Shown here piece after piece: positions 35,517 to 47,556 of a stretch of DNA of 64,000 nt. Under the pieces are notes generated by a model. It saw only the letters and a program-made list of their open reading frames with translations. It was not told the DNA's origin and did no database searches. The position numbers were made by a program, and so were the translations under genes. The stretch is from Pohlia nutans (taxonomy: Eukaryota > Streptophyta > Bryopsida > Bryales > Mniaceae): positions 13,565,501 to 13,629,500 of the forward strand of contig CM040107.1 in NCBI GenBank assembly GCA_022496805.1, given 5' to 3'. Every line of letters starts with the position of its first letter. Position 1 is the first letter of the stretch.

Positions 35517-38500
35517 GATTCTAATGAAGCCCTACGTCAAGATGGATGTGGGGACAATTCCCAGGAGGATTTCCAAGGCGATGAGGGATTGTCAATTGGT
35601 GACATTGAGGTCCAATTTCGTAGGAACCAAAAATTGGATTCAAATGCTCTGATCCAGAGTCTTCTTTTCTTGCCTGAAACAAAGAAGTATTAGCTTCTCA
35701 TTCCTCTGTGCAGAATGGTTGCTCTTCCTCTAGTTAGGCCAATTCTCCAGTTAGACATAAAGAGGCTTGAGCAAGATTTCTGGTCTGGCTATAGAGGTGG
35801 TGATCGATGTTTCTATGTTTCCATTACTAATGATCACGGTTCCTCTATGGATGTTTCCCAGGATCTCATGGATACTTGGAATGAGCACTGGATCAGAGAA
35901 ACTTTGAATTTGAAGAGTTATTGAAGCTTGATCCCGATCTCTCAATTTTTTCAAACAAAATGTCTTTTGTTTGGGATGGGAACCATAGGCTCATGACTTG
36001 GTACCCTTACATTGCATCAAGACACTCTACAGTGCTTGATTGGCATTATGCTGTCGAATGTCAACTTCTAGTGACTTTGGGACACACGGGAGTCCTTATA
36101 GAGGCCATGAATGATATAAACAGGTGAATTCCCTTTAATGCGATTTTGTAGTTCTGTGAAATGTTTTATTCAATTATTTGTGATCATTAACACTGTCATC
36201 CCAATTTCTTCAGGTCTACGGAGCACTCTCATGTAAAGACAAATTTGATTCATCAACTTCACCGAATGAACAGCTTTGGATCTCTTCCACTGCAAGATTT
36301 CAAATCTTTACTCATGCCTGAAGAGTACAAGAAATGCGAAAACAGAAAGCCTCCGTTTTCATGGCATCCTCTTACAAGTGAGGTTTTCATCACATTCTTA
36401 TACAGGGTATGTTCTCCAAAACCTTCACCCACCATCTCTCATATTATATGCTTTGGGAATTAAATCAAGTTTATTAACTTCTATCTACAATTTTTATAGC
36501 ATGATATTGCTGCTGCATCCGAGGAAGCATGCCGTCTGTACTATGAAAAAACACCAACAGAGTTGCAAACAGCAAAAGGATTGAGTGACGCTATGACTCT
36601 AGCATCCAAGGCGGCAGTGAAAGAGAAGAAAACGGAATATGACAAGGTGTTTCAATAGCAAATCCAAAGCACGGTCCTCAGTTTTTAGCAGAGGTAAATT
36701 ATCGAACGCACTTCACTTCTTTCAATTGGCTCAAAGTTGTTTTCTGTTACATACTTATAATGCATTTTTCTCTAGATCAATGCACATTGGAGTGCCCATG
36801 AAAAACCTGAAATGACTTCTGAGAAGCTTTAGAAGATCTCAACCACTATTGTTCAATCGTAGTTTCGGGTGAGTTGGCTGAAATGGTGGAACTCCTCTGC
36901 CATCTCTCGTGACGCTTTACATTTTCCCCCTCTAGGTTTCACTGATGCTACACTCGAGGGTTTGCTTCCACGAGCAGCATTTTGGGTTGAGGTATGTAAT
37001 GTTTTAAAATTTTTAATTTCAGTATATTCATTCATGCAAATGTTGGAATTTGTTACTTTCAAGTTGACTATTAATGTAGTATACAATTGTAACAATACCT
37101 ATTTGCATAATTCATAGTTTAAATGTAAAGATTATATTGTCCTTGTATTTTATTTCCAGAATTGGAGGATTCTGTGGCATCGGAAGTGATTAATACTTTA
37201 GACTCACAGAAGATTCAGATCGATTGGTCTGCCCGTCCTGAGCTGGACGATATCAATGCATATGTTGAGAAGTAGAGGATTTTAGTTTCGGATCGTGCTT
37301 ACTATTTTATTCTCAAGAAGAACAATGGCTACTCTCGCACTTTTGCTTTCAAAGTCCAAGATGGAACAGAAAATGCTGTGAAACGTCTCATGTATAGGTA
37401 TACATGATAATTTCTCACTTTTATTCTAATTTCAATTTTTTTCTTGTTTGGCTCTTTCATTGCATACCCATCTTTAAATGATATGTTTTCATTGGTTTTC
37501 TTTTAGGTACTTCAAGAGAGAGCTACTTGACAAGGGAGCCATTGAACGCAAGTTTATGCCAAAGTTTTTTGGTGCCTGGCTTGATAAATCCTTGTCATCT
37601 TGTGTTTTTACTCCAACCTAATTCCGTTTGTTTCTTCTTATATTCAGAATGTTTGCAATGTATTGTTTGTAACTTTGAATAGCTCGGTTTAAATTGCTTG
37701 CAGGTGGGGAAATCAAAATCTCGCAAGTTAGGAGGCGTGGTGAATCCCGATGCATGTTTAGATATGCTCATTGCAGATATTCCGGACAACCTTCCTGTCC
37801 TTGGTATTTCTAATCCCTCTACTATAGTTCCCGACTGGAACAAGACGGATGTTGACGATTTTGTGGAGATCTTGTTTGCCTATGCTGTTCAACACTTATA
37901 TGATGATGGAGCTCTGTTAATGTTCCTTCCTGAGAGTCCATCTATACTCAAAGATGTGCTTGGTTGGGCTACTGAATATGGTTACAAGATGTACAAGGAT
38001 TGGTGGGGCATTAACGAGCTTCGGTTGACCTCCTTTAGAGATCCTGCACGCACGATAATGACTTTGTCTCCTCTACTACATCCTTTTGCATTATTCATTA
38101 ATGACTTTCATCCATTAAGATTTGTTGTATCATTTTAACGATTCCATTTATATTTGCCAATGCAGACACGGCGCTTTTGGATACTGCTATTTGTTCAAGA
38201 GAGCATTAAAGACAATCTAGTTCAATCCAAATTTGTGCTGCGAATCATTCGTGAAGTGCAGGATGTAGGGATTGATTTAGAAGCTGATGATCTCTTACAC
38301 AATTTCACCACTTCCAAAAGCCAATTGATGAATGGGAGTATTCCTTGGAGGGGTGCTCGAGAGAAGGATCCTCGATTTTTGCAAGTCCTCATAGAAGCTT
38401 CTTCTGACCCTGGAGATGTAGTATTGGATTACAATGCCTCTACTGGGGAGTTTACACTAGACATAATTTCATTTTGGTATCACTTGTATTACATGGAGTC

Positions 38501-39094
38501 AATCTCAATTACTATGTATTGGATTTGCTTTGCAGGAGCCTCCATTCATGCTTGTCGCTTGACTGGACACCATATCATTGCCCTGGAGTCTGACCCTGAT
38601 GTCTTCAAAGGAGTGCTTCAGACACTGATGGACCCTAAGATTTCTTCTTCTCCATCTAATATGAAGAGGGCGCCTCCCCTTGCCGTTGATGACGACGATG
38701 TCCCCGTTGTGAAGGTCAAACGGCTGAGATTTTGTAAGTAAGTTTAACTCAATTCTTGCTTCATTTACTGCAATACTATCTTTTATCTTCAACCCTCTCT
38801 TTACCAATAATTACAAAACGCTATTTCCAATTTCTGATCCACTACTTCCTCTAATGATGCAGAGGTACAAGGGTTCGTGGTATTCGAGTTCTATTGGAGG
38901 ATATCAAAAGTCCTGATGATTCATTTGATCTACCCTGCTATATACAGCCATTAGCTCATGCCTTTGTAGAAGAACCTCCCAAATGCTCTAGTCGCATACA
39001 ATCAAAGTCAAAGAGACTTGGATTCAAAGTGCATAGGTTCTTGTATTTGGATGCGAAGGTTGGTTTCTCTTCCGGTAGTTCTTCTATAAAGTGA
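35517..39094 (+). pseudogene. ParB-like/beta-class DNA methyltransferase-like gene, many short introns
   Basis: Coding blocks: 35517-36123, 36214-36416, 36500-about 36646, 36776-36991, 37160-37397, 37507-about 37600, 37705-about 38060, 38166-about 38470, 38536-38738 and 38863-39094 (TGA). Landmarks: FVWDGNHRLMTWYPYI (ParB/Srx-type), then a methyltransferase part with MLIADIPDN in place of a DPPY motif, VPDWNK, GALLMFLPESP and GDVVLDYNASTG (motif I), followed by HIIALESDPDVF. Motif IV before motif I is the beta-class order. Damage: one-base losses near 35897 and at the 36991/37160 join, and in-frame TAGs at 35691, 36830, 36860 and 37273 (36656 and 36686 are intronic if the donor is at 36647). 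No palindromes. It may represent the ancestral host-like form of the element genes. Confidence 0.6.
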
Positions 39095-39983
39095 ATTCAC
39101 AAAGCCTAACTACTAACTCAGCAAATCCCCCGCCCAACCTGCTGAAACGTGTTGAAAAGAAGAGTAAATAAACTACAACAACATTGGATGTTGAACAGGG
39201 GGTTTGCACTAGGAACCAGAACAACAACAATTACTTGCTAGCAGAATGATGCTTAGAATGACATTTCTATTGAACACAACAAAATGACAATTACATTGCA
39301 GACCTGTTAATTACTTAGTAAAAATTTCTTCACTGTTTTTTGTGTAGAGACTTCTATAAATTTTGTTTTTTTATCTTCCAATATAAAACTCTATTTCTGA
39401 TGATTTAAGAAATCACAGCACTTTTTGAAGTCTTTTTCAAAAGCTTGTTTTTTGAACCAAAAAATTAATTTTGGATGTTGTACTATTTTGAACTATAGAA
39501 TATTTTTGGATATTTTTATTTTAAATGTATACCTTACAAGTTAGAATATCAACACAAGACTTTAAAAATTTGACACAAATTAATCAAAATTTTAACATGG
39601 ACATACAAAACCCATTTGTTTTTTTGTTGTGTTTAGTTTCCTATGTACTTGACATTAGCATTCAATGTACTCTTTAAACCACCTAATTGGAATGTACCTC
39701 TCGAGTGGGACCCCCCACCAAACAAATACCCTACAGCCACGGAAATAGGGTCTTTTCTGTTAATATAGTCGGAAACATTTTCCAAAATCCATCTTCAAAC
39801 AGCGGTTATAGGGCCTCTTTCACTGAACATAGTCTTCAAAAATACTACGAAGTTACTGCTCACTGCTCACTGCTCACTGCGTACTGCTTACCGCTCACAC
39901 GACAACATTCCTGTCCTGCGCTCCTCCCGGATGCTGCTCCTGTCCGGTTGAGGTGCCGGTGGAGCCATCCTCCTTTCTTGCAG
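39095..39983. other. AT-rich non-coding DNA
   Basis: No gene is supported. A short CTCACTGCTCACTGCTCACTGCGTACTG repetition occurs near 39860; otherwise unremarkable. Confidence 0.4.
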
Positions 39984-40721
39984 TCACAGCGAGGATCCCG
40001 GCCGGTTGGTCCCCGCTCCTCCTCCTGGAAGTGCTGTCTTCTTCTTGGCTGGGCTCCTCACTCCCGGAATAGGAGGAATCTCCAACCTCTTCATCTCTTC
40101 CTCCGTAATGCACCCTTCCTTCTCGTATAGGTGGTAGAGAAACGGGGCCAGCGGACATCCCTTCTTGTTGTCGAGGTTCCGGGCCCACTTCTGGATGTTC
40201 CGGTGCACCAGGTGCGCCCAGTTGATCTTCTTCTTCCGGAGGAATGCGGAAAAGATGCCCCCGGCTAGTATCACCGTGAGGGTGGTGAGCTTCTTCGGGT
40301 CGAGGATTGGCACCACGTACTGGAGCAGCCGTTGCTCCCGGGGATCCTTGCAATCCGCCACCTTGAACCCATCGTGGTCCGAGAGGTAAATGAAGTGTGC
40401 CTTCACCCAATCCGTGTCGCCCTTGCTGCTCGGATCCAGGTCCTCGTTCGTGTCCGGGAAGTCGTACACGGCCTGCCAAAGCTCCAAGTTCCAATTCCCG
40501 TACTTCGCCCGGATGGTCGCCCGAAAGCCAGGATCCATAGCCGCGCCCTCAATTTCTTCCAACATCTGGGCGTCCTGCACATCCTACACTTTCCCAAACA
40601 ACCCCAAACACCCCATCTTCTTGAGGTCCTTGAGCAGCTCCTCAAAGTTCTCCGAGAGCTGCGGGATGTCGGGAACAATCCTCTTCTCCGGGATTTTGGA
40701 TCCGGTATCCCTGCGCGCCAT
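39984..40721 (-). pseudogene. Unrecognised TE-like ORF, 245 residues with one TAG
   Basis: ATG at 40721 is the first in frame, TGA at 39986-39984. One in-frame TAG at 40586-40584 lies between LFGKV and DVQDAQ, with no frameshift. The protein has YDFPDTNEDLDPSS, KGDTDWVKAHF, DPREQRLLQYVVPILDP and CPLAPFLYHLYEKEG. GC content is well above its surroundings. It looks like an accessory ORF of a plant retroelement, but I cannot name the family. The C-terminus is rich in P, K and G. Surrounding overlapping frames are shadows. Confidence 0.4.
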
Positions 40722-41565
40722 AGCTGCGGACTCTGGATGCGCTTCTTCACTCCTCCAAGAATGCTGCAGCTTTGTCTTTGGGTGCGCCCTCTGTCTCTCC
40801 TGCAAATCACGCGCTTCTCTCTCCGGACCCTTTCCCTTCCGCTTCCGTGATGTGCACCTGACCGCCTGGAGCCCTCGCGCCTTTCTTCACGGGGGCGCAC
40901 TCACTCCCTTCCGCAAACTCCGCCTAAAATTCCAACGCTCACTGACCGGGTGCTCGCTCTTCTCCAACTCCAACCTCGCACTACTTTCCCTCCCAGGGCG
41001 CTTAATTTCCCTAACTCCCGGGCGCTCAAAATCTCCAAATGTCAGTCGCTCATTCCTTCCTCCCTCCAGATGCGCAGTGGAAACCATAACACTCTCCAGA
41101 AATGCAGAAGCAGGTGCGCGCGGAGGGCAGGAGGAACCGGGGAGAAATGAATAGTGAGCCGCCCAATTTAAGGCGGCCCAATTCAAATCCCAGATCGTGG
41201 CCGGGTTTGTCAGAGGCCCGTCCCCCGACATCCGGTTTTCCATCCGGTTTCCCGTCCGGTTCGCCGCCATTCCAAGTTCTGTAGCAAACACTTAAGCACG
41301 CACGAGAGCACCACTCTCTCCAAATAAATAAAAAGGCCATCATGAACACTACTTCTCCCATTTATGACGGCTGGAGCTACCCCTTACTGCCCTACAAACC
41401 CTAACTGCCCGTTTTTGAATAAAACAAGGTTCGACAGTTTCCTCTACTTCAATGTTTCTTTCCATTGCAGCCTTCCATGGAGGCATGGTGAAATTACAGC
41501 AGGTATAGTTGTCTTGGTATTTTTAGAATGTCTCAGTATTCCATCCCGAGCATGGTCGCCAAAAT
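40722..41565. other. GC-rich upstream region of the minus-strand ORF
   Basis: High-GC sequence with overlapping open frames on both strands, none with convincing composition. CCGGTTTTCCATCCGGTTTCC-type repeats occur near 41225-41260. It is probably promoter/UTR of the 40-kb ORF. Confidence 0.3.
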
Positions 41566-43335
41566 GTTAGACTGAGTAATTGTATGGAGATCACTGAGAC
41601 CAGAGTTAGGCCAAGAGGGCTGCCTAATCAAGGAAGACAAGGGGAAGAGGGCAGAGGTTAAGGAGTCAAGTTGAGTTAGTCAGTGATTAGTTTAAGAGAT
41701 ACGTGCCCCAAGTTATACGTTCTATGGTATACTATGGTTCCCCAGGAGGGTATACAATAATGTAAACCAATTATACACTGGGTCTCCATTGGCATACGGT
41801 CTTAGACTTCCTTGGCGTACTTGGACTCCTTGCAAGTTAGACAAAGTCAGAGAAAGCTGTGTAATAGATGGGGTAGACTGTGAGTAACTAAACTAAGTAA
41901 AGGTCAGTTCCTAGGCGTCCTTGGTGTCCTTGGATAATGATTGTTTTGAAGACAGAAAGACAGAGTGTAAGAGAGAATACGCCTGAAGACAAAGCTCAGA
42001 GCAAGGACAGCTTGGTACGAGGAGTAGTTAGAAAGTATAGCTATTCAACCTAAGCATTTGTATTAGAGTTAACCAAGCAGGAAAGCACATGTTGTCCCAG
42101 CCTTCCAAGTTAGATATCATTATGGTGAAATCAGTAGTGAAGAAAGAACAGTAGAGACAGAGAATGCAACAACTTATGTTTATTCCAAGGATGTAATAAC
42201 GCACGTATACAGTATAGAGACTAAGTTCGCAGAACTATGTTAAACAGAGGAATTGAACCCATGTATTACATAAACATACAACCATGGAATCCAGGTTTAA
42301 CATGGAATAAGCAAGGAATGACGTCCTGATACAACAAAACCAGAGCATAACTAAATGCTCATAAGTGTCAAAAACCAAGAGTGTCTCGTCACTATCGTAC
42401 ACTACTCTTATTCTGAAGCCTCGTCCGTAATCTAAGCAAAACACTGCTAGTTCCACCGTCTTTGTAGAACGGAGTTTTAGCGAACGGAAAATATTGGTTA
42501 AATTGGTTGTTTTACCAGTTTGGTAGGAGTAGTACGGATAGAGGATATTTCAGTGAACGGGAGTATTTCCGTTCTATTGGAATCGATGCCAGAACGGAGC
42601 AGTTACGGTAGAAGTCAGTAGAAGTACGGAAGTAAAGTACGGAGTTTGTATAGAACGGAGATAGTTCAGTATCATAGCTGTAATAGGTATTAGGTCAGTA
42701 GGGAACACTCTGTTCCGTTCAGAATTGGAAAGCTGTGTGTCGGTTGTTCCGGTCAGAATTGTAAAGGTGTGACTGTTCATTTTGAAAGTATAAAAAGCTT
42801 AAGAGAAACGACACTTGTTGCAAACACCATCCAGAGAGTTGAGTAGCCAAGGAAGCAAGAAGCTATCTCTTTATATTCTTTATTTTTTTGAGTTTTGAGT
42901 TTTGTTTAGAAACATTGATCAAGTTTGTGTATAAATGTGATAAGTGAAATAATACAAGTACCATTGAAAGCAATTTGTGTGTATAAAGTTGTGTAATTGT
43001 GTGAAAATTAATTGGAATAGTTGGAGTGAAATTGAATTGAGTGAACTAAAATAAGTAAATTGTAGAAAGAATTGAATTGAATTTGAATATATAATCAGTA
43101 ATTAAGTAAAACTGGAAAGATTATTGAATAATACAATGAGAGATACTTGAATTGTGTTGAAAGGAGTAATTTAACTCAGTTTGAGAGAAAATTGAAGTGT
43201 GTAGTTAGCATTCATTAGTTAAGGTGGCAAACAACTGATTGTGACTCTATTGTACACTTGTTTGTGAGCATTTCCCTTGTGGTTCGATCCTGAACTATAC
43301 TAATTGATTTAACAATCAATAACAACGACAATCTA
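41566..43335 (+). other. Possible LTR-like region
   Basis: Starts GTCGCCAAAATGTTAGACTGAG and ends with CCCTTGTGGTTCGATCCTGA and ACTATACTAATTG, wording often seen near the U5/primer-site end of plant Ty3-type LTRs. AT-rich, no genes, and a T-rich GAGTTTTGAGTTTTGTTT block at about 42890. No second copy is in the window, so LTR identity and borders are unproven. Confidence 0.25.
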
Positions 43336-43350
43336 CAGTCTTCTATCTCC

Positions 43351-44632
43351 TTGTCCTCCATGGCGGCCGTGTCTTGGTCCGGTAACACTCGGCTACCAAC
43401 CTCGGCAACCGCCCCAACGACAGCATCACAGTCGCCACTAACGCTGTTGTTCGGACACACGAAACCGACCACCTTGGTATCCCCAAAGCAAAATCCGTAC
43501 CGAGCGCCAGGTTTGGTAGTGCCCAACCCTAAGGCGCCGCCACCCTCCCACTGACACCCACCCTTTCCTTCTCTCTTCACTCCACCACCGTCTTCATTCA
43601 TATTTTTATTCTCCTCTCCTCCTATTAATTTCCTTCTCACTATGCGTCTTCCGTCGCCACGGTTCTTTCTCCCTCTCGGTTAGCTCTCCGCCTCCGCCCT
43701 CCACCCTCCATCTCTGTTTCCTTCTATTCTTCCCCGGCCTCCACGGCCGGTAGCTACCGTTTACTAACACAATTGACCGAGGCGAATAGCGAAGAATAGA
43801 GTTCTCCCTCCTTCTTACTTGGTAGCCGCTCCCTCTTCTACCTTCCAAGAGAGAACGTTAGGATCTCTGCGTGTGTGTTTTTGCAGGATGACAAGGCAGC
43901 AGAAGACATCGGTAGACCGTCGCCGTGCAAACACTTTCCGCGGCAACCCAGTAACCGAAGAATGGAAGGACATCTTGTGCCACCCGCTCAACCACATGCT
44001 TGCTTGGAAAGAATTCGCCGCCACAAGTCCAACCGAACGCGAGTGGCTTCACCGAGTCGGCCTCGACGACTTCGTCAACCTACCGTGGGGCCAAACCCCA
44101 ATCCGCAGAGACGTAGTAGAGAATTTCCTAAACACCGCGTACAGCATACCGCAGCAGTCAATCATCGGCGAAGCGCTCGGTAGGAGCGACATCATCACTT
44201 CGGCAGACATCACCACCATTCTTCGATTACCGACCGGCACGACTACTGAGGTCAACCCCAGCCCGGATCCGGCCAAGTTCGAACATTGGAGCATCGGTCC
44301 CGGGTCACATCCGCCCACTCACCGAGTCGACACCAACGGGTATAGTGTTTCGCAAGGGCCGGTAGAGTTGCGGCCTGGAATTATGGCATGGTGCAAGGTA
44401 TCTACTTCAAGAGGAAGCAGACTTATACGTCCAAGCGGTGTCTCCACGAGATACTCACAATCGACGACCTCTCGCTTACCAATACCGCCACTTGGAACTG
44501 GGCAACCTTCATGCTCGGTCAGCTTCAGAAGGAACTCACCACCATCATAGGCGGAACATCTCCACAGTGTTTCTCGGCCAAAATCTGGGACATGGTCCTC
44601 CGAGGGCTGGAGGTAGCCGCCATCACGACTAG
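43351..44632 (+). pseudogene. Retroelement accessory ORF fragment fused to gene C
   Basis: The leader 43351-43887 matches the minus-strand leader near 63180-62670. The ORF starts at ATG 43888 (MTRQQKTSVDRRR) and is homologous to the minus-strand ORF at 62669-60415, sharing VGLDDFVNLPWGQ, VVENF, QQSIIGE, FKRKQ-YTSK, WNWA-FMLGQLQKEL and RGLE. A one-base frameshift lies near 44380 and no in-frame stop is seen. It stops at about 44632, where the minus-strand C gene begins in opposite orientation. No LTR or target duplication is seen at the junction, so this is a rearranged fragment rather than a clean insertion. Confidence 0.6.
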
Positions 44633-46786
44633 AAGTAGTCCTCTCCAGGAGCAGATAGCAGGATATTGAAAGCAGCTTTTGTAATTCTGAATTCCGCCTT
44701 AAAACGCTTCCAGCTGTCCTTCTTGAACTCGCCGCTGGAGCTGTAAAGGGGAACTCAGGCCGCATGCTCTGAATCTGCCTCTTCACAATGGTCTTCCTCT
44801 TGCATCTCTCCAGCCAATCCTTGTAGCTGTAGCAGTTGGGATGCACACCCTTGATTTGTTTCATCGTGACTTTGGGGTAGTACTCTTTCCTTTTGGGGTC
44901 TGGCTTGTTGACCAGATGCTCGGCAAACCTCTTTAGTTGCGCTTCGTTCAGGTTCCCCAACCACTTGAAGAACTCTCGGGTCATGACTCCATCCTTCTCC
45001 GGATTCCAACTGTTGAGTTCCTTAAACTTCTTCCCCGTATCACGATCCATGAGTTCCCCCTGAGAGCATACGGAAATGAGCTCGCTCCACAGGCTGTACA
45101 CCTCCTCGGACGTGGTGATGATCTTCAGCTCGTTGTGAAGAGCCAGCTCCTGCTCTCTAGGCTTCTTCCCGCTCAATGCTTTCTGGGTCTTCTTTACGTC
45201 TATCAGTGCAAAGCGAATTTTCACCGCGTCCAGGAATTCCTGTGGCATTCAATACACGAGTACCTGGATCAGTAAAACAACTCGAATCGAGTTCAACAGT
45301 TTTGTCTCTCTATCCCGTGCTTAACATTAATTGAGCGTATGACCTACTCGGAATGAACACATTCAACTCGAATCGAGTTGAACTGCATGATTACCTTGTA
45401 CTTCTCTGCATCTTCCAGTTGCTTTTTTGTTCTCCTAGCGGGTAAGGCCCTGCCAACTTCTGTAGCCACCTTCAAAGGTGTTGGACATTTTAGGCTTTTC
45501 CACACCGCACGAGCGCCTATGATGTTCGTGGCCCACATCGAGTTGAAGTTCTGAAAATGGTTCACCCAGTTGTAGTAGGCAGAAATTTTTCTTAGGAAGG
45601 ACTTGTCGTCATTCCACACGATGAAGCACTCCCACTTCTCGAACTTGTCCTTGATCTTCTGACTGATGTCAGGCCTTGTCCTCATAAGCTTTGATGCTTC
45701 CACACTGTACTGGCCGTTGATCATATAAAATTGTCCATTCTTGATGTCCTCCGAGCTGTGCGGTTTAACCTTAAAGTCCTTGGGGATTGCGCACAGTGTG
45801 AGTTATTTATCCTTGTCCGGCATCTCGACAAGGAAATACATTACTTGCTCCACCTTTCTCTACTCCAGGCTACAAACATTCAGCTCTGCAGGGGGAGTCA
45901 GTAGCTGATCGATAGAAATCTCAAACGACTTTTCGATCCCCCATATGTACGAGTCGGTGCATTGCGACCAGTAGTTCTCGTACACCTCCATTGAGGTTTT
46001 GTAGTCATCGAGGTGAGATGGCTGACCTTCGTCATCTAAAAGGGACTTCTGCGTTTGGATAGCCCTCAAGTTTCTAGGAGTCGCCAGAGTCCTGGGGGTC
46101 CGCGATGCGGAGGGTATTCGTTTCTTGTTCCCACTCGTCCCAGTGTTAGGGGTTTCAAACAGCAAGGATTCCTGGCTTCCACCCTGGTTACTTAATTCCC
46201 TGCTCAAATGTAATGGCTTCATCTGCTTCCTGGTGACGTCGAGCTTCATCTTGTACATCTCAAGAGCTGTCAGCAGACTCCTCAAGTGCAGTGCAACGAT
46301 ATGCGCAGGGTGCTGGTCCCCGATTGCAGTCTTATACCGATAAGTATCAGCGTGAGCCTCCAAATCTTTTGCGAGGCTCTTAAAATTTGTGTCCTTCAGT
46401 CTGGCAATGTGTGGAGTTATGTTGAAGGGAGTCTTCTCCGGCTCCATCATGTACGTAAAGCGATAGTCGTGGTGAGTCCCTTTATCCCGGACCACGCTTG
46501 TGACGCAGACGTAGCCTTTCGGACCAGGGGCTACATCGACGACCTCCTCGTATAGGGAGACTGGTAGAGTGGGATCGCAATTCTTGTATTTGTTGATTAG
46601 TGCTAGCTTATCAGCGTTGGGAACCAGAGTAACGCTCCACCACTCGACGTTCTCCGGGTCTTGAAACTCCCAGCACTTGCCATGGGTAACCTCGTCGCCA
46701 AATGGTACTCCATCATCGCCGAGTTGTTCGAACCGCTTGAAGAAGGCAGCAAGCCAAGCTTGTTGGTTCTGTGCGTCTGAACCCAT
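44633..46786 (-). pseudogene. Element C gene 1: ParB-like/methyltransferase-like, 3' truncated
   Basis: Exon 1 is 46786-45395 (464 codons from ATG 46786), exon 2 starts at 45239. The intron position matches A and B. The exon 1 signature is INGQYSVEAS, then FIVWNDD and SAYYNWVNHF. In-frame TAG (45862-45860) and TAA (45805-45803; Lys in A, Gln in B) occur with no frameshift in exon 1. Exon 2 keeps homology (EFFKWLGNLNEAQLKRF, KVTMK) up to APGEDYF at about 44636, with a frameshift near 44750, and is then replaced by retroelement sequence. Exon 3, the methyltransferase motif-I region and genes 2/3 are missing. Closest to gene A by eye. Confidence 0.65.
45240..45394 (-). repeat. Intron 1 of gene C with two palindromes
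   Basis: Minus-strand GTAATC donor and CCACAG acceptor enclose CAACTCGAATCGAGTT sites at about 45273 and 45362. Confidence 0.75.
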
Positions 46787-46832
46787 ATGCACGGCAGGTC
46801 AGAATTTCTCAAGCTCTGAAGAATACTGCTAG

Positions 46833-47556
46833 TTCAACTCGAATCGAGTTGAATATTTTAGAGAATATTTATTCACCAGCTCTTAGTCATGTTTTCTTAT
46901 GTACTTTGATTAAATCCACTTGATTCGAGTTAAACATTTATCAATTCAACTCGATTCGAGTGGAAATGCTTGTAAATAGGTACGATTGAACACAGTTGGA
47001 TAGGTCTGACTACAGAAAATCATTGACAAGTGAATGAATATTTTATTGTGGTTTGTCTATCTGAGAGTTTGCTTTCGTAATGTAATTCAAATTCAAATCT
47101 ACCATGTTTGAGACTTTTTAACTCGAATGGAGTTGAACCATTTAGTCCTGTTATAACTTCATGATTGTTTTAACTCAAATCGAGTTGAATGTCGTGGTTA
47201 GGTGTTCTTTGCCTCGTACAATGAAACACGAATTGCGAACATTTAGTATGTAAACTAATGATTTCGTAATAGTTTCAACTCAAATCGAGTTGAATTTTCT
47301 GGTATGGGATCATTTCCGCATCCATTTCAAATCGAATAGAGTTGAATTAGAAGGTTATGTGATCATCGCGTGATAGTTTCAACTCGAATCGAGTTGATTG
47401 GTGTGGTTAGGTGATAATTTCACCATTCGTTTCAATTCGATTCGAGTTGAATTAGTAGGTTAAGTGAGCATTTCGTAATAGTTTCAACTCGAATCGAGTT
47501 GAATGTTTTGGTTGGGTTATCATTTCCTCATTTATTTCAACTCAAATCGAGCTGAA
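46833..47556. repeat. Palindrome array C (TTCAACTCGA-type sites)
   Basis: Eleven recognisable sites (about 46833, 46917, 46944, 47128, 47168, 47275, 47325, 47377, 47433, 47483 and 47536), most with centre AAT or ATT (TCGAATCGA). Spacers of about 50 bp repeat GGTTAGGTGATCATTTCG-like wording. Same arms as array A; lies directly upstream of gene C on its coding strand. Confidence 0.9.

Noticed and set aside
43260..43300. tRNA gene or SINE suggested by GTGGTTCGATCC
   Set aside because: Only a B-box-like string is present; no A box or cloverleaf. More likely part of an LTR-like U5 region.
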